From Micromonospora sicca (GTDB lineage: Bacteria > Actinomycetota > Actinomycetes > Mycobacteriales > Micromonosporaceae), in contig NZ_QGKS01000494.1 in assembly GCF_003172935.1 (NCBI RefSeq), positions 1-42,909 of the forward strand: DNA of 42,909 bases. Direction: 5' to 3'. A program made the translations under genes and the position numbers. Below, one piece after another: positions 9,733 through 16,253 of the stretch; position 1 is the stretch's first letter; every line of letters begins with the position of its first letter. The notes beneath the pieces were generated by a model, which saw nothing but the letters and a program-made list of their open reading frames with translations, was not told where the DNA came from and made no database searches.

Positions 9733-10512
9733 TCACTGCGTCATGGTGGCGAGGACGATGATGTTGTTCAGGTAGCTGCCGGCGCTCTGGTCGAACACCC
9801 CGCCGCAGGTCACCACCCGCAGGCTCGGCTTGTCGCTGGGGCCGTAGACCAGCTCCGTGGGGAACGCCGTCTTCGGGTAGGACTTCACCTCGTCGACGGC
9901 GAAGGTGACGCTCCGGCCGTCCTCCCGGGCGACCGTGATGGTGTCCCCCCGCTGGAGCGCGCCGAGGTTGAAGAAGACGGCCGGCCCGAGCTTGGCCGAG
10001 TCGACGTGGCCGACGATCACCGCGTTGCCGACCTCACCGGGGCTGGCGCCAGGGGAGTACCAGCCGGCCAGCTGGGCCTGGTCGAGCGGGGGTACCTGGA
10101 CCGTGCCGTCGGGGTTGGTGCCGAGCGACATGATCTTGGCGTCCACCCCGATCCGCGGGATCGAGATGGTCGTCGGGTTCGACCGGTCCAGGCCGACGGG
10201 GGCGAGGTCCGGGTTCGGCGCGTCCGTCGCCTCCTCGGCGGCGGACGCCTGGTCGGCGGACTGGGTCCCGTCGACGGCGGCGGGGGCGCTGGTGGTCGGA
10301 TCGCCCGGCCCGGCCTGGGCGGCGGTCGGGTCGCCGGGACCGGCCTGGGCCAGCGGCTGGGGCGGGCGGGGCGGCGGCACGGTCCGCACGGACGCCCCGA
10401 GCAGGCCGGCGCCCACCATGGCGAGGAGGACGACGACGGCCGCGCCGGCGGCGCGCCACGGTCTCCCGTGACGGCCGCCGGCCGGTGTCGCCGTCGTGTC
10501 AGCCGAGGTCAT
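9733..10512 (-). CDS. Class F sortase
   Basis: A membrane-bound cysteine transpeptidase of the sortase family, likely acting on the cell surface. One N-terminal membrane anchor (about residues 20-42) is followed by a Pro/Ala/Gly-rich linker and then the sortase beta-barrel from about residue 125. The catalytic His169 is in GHVDS and Cys236 in VTCGG. The Arg that completes the sortase site is expected about 12 residues after the Cys; Leu248 is found there, in SYLNN. The ATG at 10512 overlaps the end of the upstream charged-repeat gene by 14 nt, suggesting coupled translation and a substrate-enzyme pair. Another in-frame ATG lies at 10545. The family is firm; the substrate is inferred from position only. 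Confidence 0.85.
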   Translation of the reverse strand: MTSADTTATPAGGRHGRPWRAAGAAVVVLLAMVGAGLLGASVRTVPPPRPPQPLAQAGPGDPTAAQAGPGDPTTSAPAAVDGTQSADQASAAEEATDAPNPDLAPVGLDRSNPTTISIPRIGVDAKIMSLGTNPDGTVQVPPLDQAQLAGWYSPGASPGEVGNAVIVGHVDSAKLGPAVFFNLGALQRGDTITVAREDGRSVTFAVDEVKSYPKTAFPTELVYGPSDKPSLRVVTCGGVFDQSAGSYLNNIIVLATMTQ

Positions 10513-10755
10513 TGGCCCGACGCCGACGCAGCAGGACCATGCCACCCAGGGCGGCGGCGCCGATCACGCCCACCCCGCTGGCGGCCATGCCGCGGTCGAG
10601 GCTGGTGGTGGTCATGCCACCGTCACCCCCGTCGACGTGGCCACGCGGCATGCAGCCGTCCCGGTCGTCGTGGTCCCGACGGTCCTGGTCCTTGTTGTCC
10701 CAGTCCCTGTGGTCGCGGTCCTTGCCGTCGTGGTCCTTGTTGTCGCGGTCCTCGT

Positions 10756-10940
10756 CCTTGCCGTCGTCGTGCTTGTTGTTCTCGTCCTTGCGGTCCTCGC
10801 CCTTGCCGTCGTCGTGCTTGTTGTTCTCGTCCTTGCGGTCCTCGCCCTTGCCGTCGTCGTGCTTGTTGTTCTCGTCCTTGCGGTCCTCGCCCTTGCCGTC
10901 GTCGTGCTTGTTGTTCTCGTCCTTGCGGTCCTCGTCCTTG
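10756..10940. repeat. Four tandem 45-bp coding repeats
   Basis: The motif gcttgttgttctcg recurs at 10771, 10816, 10861 and 10906, an exact 45-nt period. On the minus strand each unit encodes KDENNKHDDGKGEDR, with a slightly different last copy. The repeats are contiguous with no spacers, so this is a coding minisatellite. Confidence 0.9.
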
Positions 10941-11036
10941 CGGTCGTGGTCCTTGTTGTCGCGGTCGTTGCGGTCCTCGTTCGACTGGTCGTCGGCCATG
11001 TCCCCGCCATGGCCGCCGGACCCCGACTGCCAGGTC

Positions 11037-11360
11037 TCGTCGTGCTTGTTCTTCTCGTCCTTGCCGTCGTCGTGCTTGTTTTCTCGTCCTTGCCGTCGTC
11101 GTGCTTGTTGTTCTCGTCCTTGCCGTCGTCGTGCTTGTTCTTCTCGTCCTTGCCGTCGTCGTGCTTGTTGTTCTCGTCCTTGCGGTCCTCGTCCTTGCGT
11201 CGTGGTCCTTGCCGTCGTGGTCCTTGTTGTCCCAGTCCTTGCGATCCTCGTCCTTGCGGTCGTGGTCCTTGCCGTCGTGGTCCTTGTTGTCCCAGTCCTT
11301 GCGGTCCTCGTCCTTGCGGTCCCAGTCCTTGCGGTCCCAGTCCTTGTTGTCCCAGTCCCC
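11037..11360. repeat. Further coding minisatellites of 30 bp and about 57 bp
   Basis: Bases 11037-11175 repeat a 30-nt unit encoding KHDDGKDEKN/KHDDGKDENN. Bases 11175-11360 repeat a longer unit encoding WDNKDHDGKDHDRKDEDRK. The two single-base deletions that break the gene fall in these arrays, where slippage is easy. Confidence 0.8.
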
Positions 11361-11835
11361 GTGGTCCCCAGGGCAGAACTCAAGAAGACTGACCTGCGGC
11401 TTGGCCACGACGTTGCCCGTGTACGCGTGTCCGGCCGCGTACGCCGCCCCGGGCGAGAACAGCAGCAGGGACGCGCCGCCGAGAGCGGCACCCGCAACGA
11501 CCTTCCCGAGCATCTTCTTTCCCATGACCTGCGTCACTCCATCCCTGTTTGTCCTGAGCCCGACGGCAGTCGAGCTACGACCGACGTTAGACCGTTTCGT
11601 GACCTATGCGAGGAAAGATTCGTGTTCTAGAGTTTATTGACGATACGGGGCATAGGAGTGCTACGCGGCTTATGCTGGGGTTAGGGACGCGGGGCGGCCT
11701 TCCGTGCCGCCCGGGCGGCTGCGGCCTCGCTGGGTGCGGAGATTCCTCAATCCGCCGGACCCTGTCCCGCTCGGTCGGCCTGCGGCGATCCGGCCCCGCT
11801 GTGCCGCCCCGTCCCCGCAGGGTGGTTCTCCCCTT

Positions 11836-11847
11836 ACCGTTAACGGT
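11836..11847. promoter_or_regulatory. 12-bp palindrome ACCGTTAACGGT
   Basis: A perfect palindrome 19 bp upstream of the CebR-like box. Its symmetric form with a central TTAA suits a dimeric regulator. The binding protein is unknown. Confidence 0.35.
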
Positions 11848-11866
11848 GATCATCGAGCCATTACTA

Positions 11867-11880
11867 TGGAAGCGCTCTCA
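11867..11880. promoter_or_regulatory. CebR/CelR-like operator
   Basis: TGGAAGCGCTCTCA matches the 14-bp CebR/CelR operator TGGGAGCGCTCCCA of streptomycetes and Thermobifida at 12 of 14 positions. It lies upstream of the GH6 remnant, the kind of gene this LacI-family repressor controls in response to cello-oligosaccharides. Confidence 0.6.
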
Positions 11881-12121
11881 TTCAAGAATTTCTGGAGGCG
11901 GTTGGGGGAGCCGACGTCAGGTGTCGAGGGCACCCGGTTCGCCGGGCGACATCCGACCAGCCGACCGGCGGTCCCCACGCAGGTCGCGCACCACCACGCC
12001 CGGCCGGGTCGGGCACCCCCGAAGAAAACCCGTGGCGCCGCCGGCCGTCCGCGCCGGACGTCCAACGGGCCATTCCGCCGGGCCGTACGCGGATCCGGTC
12101 CCGCCCAAGGAGATCAGTGGC

Positions 12122-12808
12122 ATGAATGTGTGGAGAAGGCTGTCCGGCCGAAAGCGGACGATCGCGCTGACCGGTGCGAGCGTCCTGGTCGCGGTCGGGC
12201 TGGTGACCTGCCCTGGCCAAGCTGGGCGCGATCGGCAACGTCTACAACTACATCGACGCCGCGCGCCACGGCTGGATCGGCTGGGACAGCAACTTCCGGC
12301 CCGACCGCCAACCAGCTCCTCGCGGCGGCCACCGCCTCCGGCAGCACCGTGCACAACGTGCAGGGCTTCATCACCAACACGGCGGACTACTCGGCGCTCA
12401 AGGAGCCGTACCTCAAGATCACTGGCGCGGTGAACGGCCAGACCGTGCGGCAGTCCAACGGGGATCGAAACGAACCAGTACGTCGACGAGGTCTCGTTCG
12501 CCCAGACGTTCGGCAACAGGCTCGTCTCGGGGGAGCCGGGCGTCGACGCGTACGTCTGGGTGAAGCCCCCGGGCGAGTCGGACGGCTCCGGCAGCCTTCA
12601 TCCCGAACGACGAGGGCAAGGGCTTCGACCGGAGGTGCGACCCGACGTACACCGGCAAGGCCCGCCACGGCAACAGATGAGCGGCGCCCTGCCGAACGCG
12701 CCGATCTCCGGCGCCTGGTTCCCGGCTCACTTCCAGGAGCTCAAGCGCAACGCCTACCCCGCCGCTGTCCTGACCCACCGGCAGGCCCACCCGCCGCGGC
12801 GGGAGTGA
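12122..12808 (+). pseudogene. GH6 cellulase (cellobiohydrolase-type) remnant
   Basis: Pieces of a secreted glycoside hydrolase family 6 enzyme appear in order but in shifting frames. A signal peptide starts at the ATG (MNVWRRLSGRKRTIA), then a jump leads to ALAKLGAIGNVYNYIDA and HGWIGWDSNF. After one extra base near 12,297 come PTANQLLAAA and VQGFITNTADYSALKEPY, then NQYVDEVSFAQTFGNRL. A deletion joins this to GVDAYVWVKPPGESDG, followed by FIPNDEGKGFD in another frame and MSGALPNAPISGAWF near the end. Compared with intact GH6 enzymes, most of the N-terminal half and a later segment are missing, and at least four frame changes occur. It cannot make an active enzyme. The ribosome site (AAGGAGATC) and the upstream operator survive. 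Confidence 0.85.
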
Positions 12809-12832
12809 GGCACCACCAGCGGCAGGTTCCCC

Positions 12833-12873
12833 GGGCCCCTGATCCGACCGTCCACCGGTCGGGCCAGGGGCCC
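12833..12873. terminator. Bidirectional terminator
   Basis: An 18-position stem with one mismatch and one G-T pair (GGGCCCCTG...CAGGGGCCC outside, CCGACCG...CGGTCGG inside) and a 5-nt loop. It sits between the GH6 remnant and the converging minus-strand gene. Confidence 0.75.
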
Positions 12874-12921
12874 CGCCGTGTCCTCCGCCCGGGTCGGCTC
12901 GTTCGGACACCCGGAACGTGC

Positions 12922-13296
12922 TCAGGGGACGGTCTTCTCGATCGCGGCCCGGCCCAGCTCGGCCAGGTCCCGGCGGGCCCGCTCCAGGTTCTCCGGGGTG
13001 AGGTCCTGGCCCCGGGCCATCACCAGGTCCTCCGGTTCCCACGGCTGCTCCGCGCCGGTACGGATGTTGTCCCCACCCGCGCCGGTGCCGGTTCCGGTGG
13101 CCCCGGTGCCCGCCGCGTACGGGTCACCGAGGAGGTCCGGGGATCCGGTGTCGGGCACCGCGCCGTCGGGCTCGGTGAAGACCGGATTGTCCCGGTCGGC
13201 GCCGCCACCGGTTCTCAGCTGCGGCACCGTGCTGTCGTCGTCCACCGCGGCGGCCACCTCGGGGCTCTCCTCCAGCGGTCGGTCACGATCGCTCAT
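12922..13296 (-). CDS. Uncharacterised acidic protein, 124 aa
   Basis: No family recognised. The product is acidic and mostly disordered in appearance: an Asp/Glu-rich start (MSDRDRPLEESPE), a Gly/Thr-rich middle (GTGATGTGTGAGG), and a short predicted helix at the C-terminus (LTPENLERARRDLAELGRA). There is no signal peptide or membrane segment, so it is probably cytosolic. The start is supported by AGGAGG 7 nt upstream. It is the last gene of a four-gene minus-strand run (15.1 to 12.9 kb) and is followed by a strong terminator. Confidence 0.75.
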   Translation of the reverse strand: MSDRDRPLEESPEVAAAVDDDSTVPQLRTGGGADRDNPVFTEPDGAVPDTGSPDLLGDPYAAGTGATGTGTGAGGDNIRTGAEQPWEPEDLVMARGQDLTPENLERARRDLAELGRAAIEKTVP

Positions 13297-13370
13297 GCTG
13301 CTGCCCTCCTGTCCGCAGACGCGTTCCCTCGTCTCGCGTACCCCGTCCGGACCGGGCCATGCCGGGAAGG

Positions 13371-13585
13371 TCAGATCTCCCGGGCCTCCTCGGTGGCCGG
13401 CGGCTCCGCCGGGCGCAGCCACTGCCAGAGGACCATCAGGAGGCCGAAGACGAGCATCACCGCCCGGCCCAGAGGTTGATCCGCACCCCATGGGCCTTGT
13501 CGATCTCGGCCGCCGAGTCGAAGAGCCTGACCAGGCCGAACCGCGAGACGGCGGCGCCCCGGCCGGTGACCGGCCGGGGCGCCAC
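13371..13585 (-). pseudogene. Small membrane protein gene with a frameshift
   Basis: Two adjoining frames read as one small protein: from a GTG, VTGRGAAVSRFGLVRLFD and KAHGVRINLWAGR, then after a shift AVMLVFGLLMVLWQWLRP, one membrane helix, and an acidic tail (EEAREI). The break is in a run of GGGCGG near 13,470, where one base (or four) seems missing. If repaired the product would be about 71 residues. It starts 10 nt after the preceding gene in the same operon. It may be a real mutation or a sequencing error; the function is unknown. Confidence 0.5.
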
Positions 13586-13594
13586 GGGTGCCGC

Positions 13595-14497
13595 TCAGCG
13601 GCCGAGGACGCGGTCGAGGAAGTCCCGGTAGCCGCGGACGGCGATGCGGAGCTGCTCGGTGTCGGCCGAGCCGGCGTCCTGCCAGCCGCCCAGCTTGGTC
13701 TTTTGCGCTTGCAGCGCGGCGGAGAGGGCCTCGATGGCCTCCTCGACCAGCGACTGCGCCTCGCCGACCGCGGCCCGCGGGTCGTCCACGAAGCGGAGCT
13801 GGACGTCCCGCCAGCGGGTCCGGAAGCCCTCGGCGGTCTCCGGTTCGAAGAGCGTGGCGGCGTCCGCCGGCACGGCGCCCGGGGCCGGCCGGGCCGCCCC
13901 GGCGAGGCCCGCCCCGGCGGCGGCGCCGGCCGCCGCGGTGCCGCTGTCCGGGTCGACCATCGTCGGCTCGGCGCGGCCGTAGCCCGCCGCGCCGGCGGCC
14001 ACCGCGTCGTCCCGGTCGCTCGGATGTGCGGCCGCCCACCGGTCTGGGTCGTGCAGCCGGTCGCCGGCCGTCGGGTCGGCCCGCTCGTCGTCGAACGCGT
14101 CGGTCCGCCCCGGGGCGCCGTCGCCCGGCCGGGCGGTGTCCTCGCCGCGCGGGTCCCGTTCGTCCTCCGGCCGGCCGCTGGCCATCGCCGAGGCGGCCAC
14201 CGCGTCACTGACGGTGGTCGCCCCGAAGGCGGTGGGCAGCGGCGCCGGCTCGTGGAACTCGGGTCGGCCGGCCCGGTCGGTGTCGGCCGCCTCGCCGTCC
14301 GGGTCCCGGGCGCCGGCCACGGCCGGGTCGTCGAAGGTGCCCCGGTCGTCCAGCGCGTCCTCGGGTACGTCGGCCCGCCCTGCCCGGTCGGGCCGGTCGC
14401 CGTGCGGGGCGTCATCGCCTGGCGGCGGCACCGCGACCGGCGCGGATCGTACGGCCTCGGGGTGGTCGTTCGTGACCTGCTGCTCTTCCTGGCGCAT
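13595..14497 (-). CDS. Uncharacterised protein with paralogous C-terminal helical domain
   Basis: A 300-residue product. Residues 1 to about 200 are disordered, rich in Asp, Ala, Pro, Gly and Arg. Residues 210-300 form a helical domain (RWRDVQLRFVDDPRAAVGEA, then TEQLRIAVRGYRDFLDRVLG) that resembles the C-terminal half of the gene immediately upstream (WEELQVRFVDSP..VGDADELV, then TEELRQAVVHYRALFADLLG). Its start follows the upstream stop by 13 nt, so the two are co-transcribed. No signal peptide or membrane helix is seen. The shared domain could mediate contact between the two proteins; this is inference. Confidence 0.8.
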   Translation of the reverse strand: MRQEEQQVTNDHPEAVRSAPVAVPPPGDDAPHGDRPDRAGRADVPEDALDDRGTFDDPAVAGARDPDGEAADTDRAGRPEFHEPAPLPTAFGATTVSDAVAASAMASGRPEDERDPRGEDTARPGDGAPGRTDAFDDERADPTAGDRLHDPDRWAAAHPSDRDDAVAAGAAGYGRAEPTMVDPDSGTAAAGAAAGAGLAGAARPAPGAVPADAATLFEPETAEGFRTRWRDVQLRFVDDPRAAVGEAQSLVEEAIEALSAALQAQKTKLGGWQDAGSADTEQLRIAVRGYRDFLDRVLGR

Positions 14498-14510
14498 CGC
14501 GGCAGCCTCC

Positions 14511-15104
14511 TCAGCGGCTCGTGGCGTCGTGCGGGTGGTCGGGGCGGCGCTGCGCCGGCGGCTGGTGCCCGACCGGGTCCTCGCCGAGCAGATCGGCGAA
14601 GAGGGCCCGGTAGTGCACGACCGCCTGGCGGAGCTCCTCGGTGCTGGTCTCGCCGCGCTCGGTGCGCAGCCGGATCTCGTGGGCGTCCCGGTAGTGGGTC
14701 AGGGTGCGGGCGTGCTCGACGGAGAGATGGGCGATCTGGTCGGAGAAGTCCCCGGTGGGGTACCCACGCTCGGCGATCAGCCGGCTGACCAGCTCGTCGG
14801 CGTCGCCCACGGTCTCGGCCGGGGAATCGACGAAGCGGACCTGGAGCTCCTCCCAGGCGGCCGCGTACCGGGCCCGGGACTCGGGCTCCAGCGGGGTGAG
14901 TTCGAGTTCGGCGTGCCGGCGCTCCCGGTCCCGCAGCTCCCGCTCGGCCGCGCTGCGGCTGTCCCGCTCGGCGACCACCCGGTCGTACTCGGGGCCGAAG
15001 CGCTGCCGGAGCGAGCGGCGGCGGGCCGCCAGCACGGCGACCGCGGCCAGCGCCGCGAGCACCAACACGACGATGACTGTGACGACTACCTGCGTGGGCG
15101 ACAT
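14511..15104 (-). CDS. Membrane-anchored protein with helical domain, function unknown
   Basis: A 197-residue product with one N-terminal membrane helix (VVVTVIVVLVLAALAAVAVL, about 6-25), a basic stretch (ARRRSLRQRFG), a charged Arg/Glu-rich coiled segment (about 40-75), and a helical domain at about 78-175 shared with the next gene. The short His/Pro-rich tail looks disordered. The start is set by AGGAGG just upstream. It is the first gene of the minus-strand operon; its promoter must lie between 15105 and the divergent fur remnant. No family name is offered. Confidence 0.8.
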   Translation of the reverse strand: MSPTQVVVTVIVVLVLAALAAVAVLAARRRSLRQRFGPEYDRVVAERDSRSAAERELRDRERRHAELELTPLEPESRARYAAAWEELQVRFVDSPAETVGDADELVSRLIAERGYPTGDFSDQIAHLSVEHARTLTHYRDAHEIRLRTERGETSTEELRQAVVHYRALFADLLGEDPVGHQPPAQRRPDHPHDATSR

Positions 15105-15238
15105 GGCTCCTCCTTCGCCCGCTGGTATTCCCTCCGCCCACTGATCGCCAATCCCGATCCGGGGGACTTTCCTGGCCGATCGCCCGCCCGGGCCCTCGCC
15201 GGGCATGGCGAGGCCCACCGACCACCCGTCCCACAAAC

Positions 15239-15267
15239 TTGACTCATTCCGGAAAACGCCCTTGGGT
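15239..15267 (+). promoter_or_regulatory. furA-type promoter/operator, probably leaderless
   Basis: TTGACTCATTCCGGAAAAC is an A/T-rich element resembling the FurA autoregulatory site upstream of mycobacterial furA-katG. TTGACT can serve as -35, with TTGGGT 17 nt later as a weak -10. The transcript would then begin about at the ATG of the fur remnant (15274), as reported for mycobacterial furA. The resemblance is from memory and was not aligned. Confidence 0.45.
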
Positions 15268-15273
15268 GGGGTG

Positions 15274-15396
15274 ATGCCGGTCGAGTCCGACGCCGAACGC
15301 CTCCGTGCGACCAGGCTGCGCGTGACGCCGACTGCTGCGCCGGATCGCCCCGGCCGGCGGCCCCGCCCGGTTCGAGCCGGGCGGCCGATCAGGAGG
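15274..15396 (+). pseudogene. Fur-family regulator (FurA/CatR type) remnant
   Basis: Only fragments are left. The ATG opens MPVESDAERLRATRLRVT, the typical N-terminus of FurA/CatR peroxide sensors. The next readable piece, one frame over, is LLRRIAPAGGPARFE, which corresponds to the segment just before the metal-binding HHH motif in intact proteins, followed directly by a short tail and TGA. The DNA-recognition helix, the His/Cys metal sites and the dimerisation half are absent. In intact genomes this gene directly precedes and controls katA; the same order is kept here. Confidence 0.7.
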
Positions 15397-15402
15397 AGAG
15401 CG

Positions 15403-16018
15403 ATGAGCGACCAGGCCGGGAAGCCGATCCTCACCACCCGTCAGGGCCACCCGGTCCACAACAACCAGCAGCAGCGGACGGTCGGCTCACGCGGCCCGGC
15501 GACGCTGGAGAACTACCACTTCCTGGAGAAGATCAGCCACTTCGACCGCGAGCGCATCCCCGGAGCTGGACTTCGACCCGCTGGACGACACCAAGACCTG
15601 GCCGGAGGACGTCTTCCCGCTGCGCCCGGTCGGCGTGATGACGCTCAACCGCAACGTCACCAACTTCCAGAACGAGAACGAGCAGATCGCCTTCGGCGCC
15701 GGCGTGCTGGTGGACGGGCTGGACCTCTCCGACGACAAGATGCTGGTCGGCCCGACGTTCTCCTACTCGGACACCCAGCGCTACCGGGTCGGCCCGAACC
15801 ACCTCCAGCTGCCGATCAACGCGCCGCAGGAGGACGTCCAGGTCAGCACCAACCAGGACGGTGGCCAGATGTCGTACCACGTGGACAATCGGGGCGGCGG
15901 CCCGCACATCAACTTTGAGCCGTCCTCAGTGGCGGGCCTGCGGGAGGCCGACGACTCCTACCGGGGGGCGTACGGCCGCCGGGTCGCCGACGGCCTCGGC
16001 ATCTCGGTCAACGCCTGA
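15403..16018 (+). pseudogene. katA: Monofunctional catalase (katA) remnant with two internal deletions
   Basis: The 5' end is clear clade-3-type heme catalase: ATG after AGGAGGAGAG, then TTRQGHPV and LEKISHFDRERIP (residue 53). At about 15,562 the sequence jumps, out of frame, to ELDFDPLDDTKTWPEDVFP, skipping some 230 residues that include the catalytic His and Asn. The following part (LNRNVTNFQNENEQIAFG, SYSDTQRYRVGPN) is well preserved and keeps the heme-ligand Tyr, but the Arg of RxFxY is Pro. A second, in-frame jump near 15,970 joins DDSYRGA to YGRRVADGLGIS, normally the end of the protein. CCCG microhomology could explain the first join. It cannot be active as read. Confidence 0.88.
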
Positions 16019-16033
16019 CCCCCACGCCGGCCA

Positions 16034-16068
16034 CGAGCGCCCCGCCGGTCCGTCCGGCGGGGCGCTCG
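16034..16068 (+). terminator. Terminator after catalase remnant
   Basis: A perfect 15-bp stem (CGAGCGCCCCGCCGG and its complement) with loop TCCGT lies 15 nt after the stop. It is the former terminator of the furA-katA unit and is intact. Confidence 0.75.
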
Positions 16069-16253
16069 CCTGCGAACGGTGTCCACAGCGGAGCATCCCG
16101 GACAGTAGTGATCGGCGAGACGGCCGGTAGTGCATCCGCCGGGGATTACGTATCCTGCCGAAGGTGCCCGAGCCGGGGCCCGGCGCCGTCGCCGGGTGGC
16201 ACGCCCGGCCGGCGCCGGCGCGACCCCTGCGACACCTTCCGGGCGAGGTCTGA

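Larger units (their letters stand above)
10499..11525 (-). pseudogene. Secreted charged-repeat (Asp/Lys) surface protein, frameshifted
   Basis: This gene encodes a signal peptide (MGKKMLGK, then a hydrophobic stretch to AAYA), a short mature N-terminus with one Cys, a long run of Asp/Lys/Glu/Arg/Asn/His repeats, a Gly/Ser-rich insert, more repeats, and a C-terminal hydrophobic segment (GVGVIGAAALGGMVLL) followed by RRRRA. That ending resembles a sortase-type sorting tail, though no LPXTG is seen. Repeat units include WDNKDHDGKDHDRK and KDENNKHDDGKGEDR. The frame breaks twice, at about 11,198 and 11,080, each a single missing base compared with neighbouring repeat copies; correcting both gives one continuous protein of about 340 residues. 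The damage may be real, programmed or a sequencing artefact. The function is unknown. GTG 11537 is an alternative start. Confidence 0.7.
11526..12121. other. Regulatory region between repeat gene and GH6 remnant
   Basis: About 600 bp without a gene, with some stretches richer in A/T than the surroundings (for example 11590-11680 and 11830-11900). It must hold the promoter of the leftward repeat gene and the former promoter of the rightward cellulase. Two palindromes near 11836-11880 are listed separately. No RNA gene was recognised. Confidence 0.5.

Noticed and set aside
10756..11360. CRISPR-like array of short regular repeats
   Set aside because: The repeats are directly adjacent with no unique spacers and translate into one charged amino-acid pattern; no cas genes are nearby.
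10499..16018. Insertion sequence or phage as cause of the damaged patch
   Set aside because: No transposase, integrase, terminal inverted repeats or target duplications were found; the lesions are deletions and single-base shifts.
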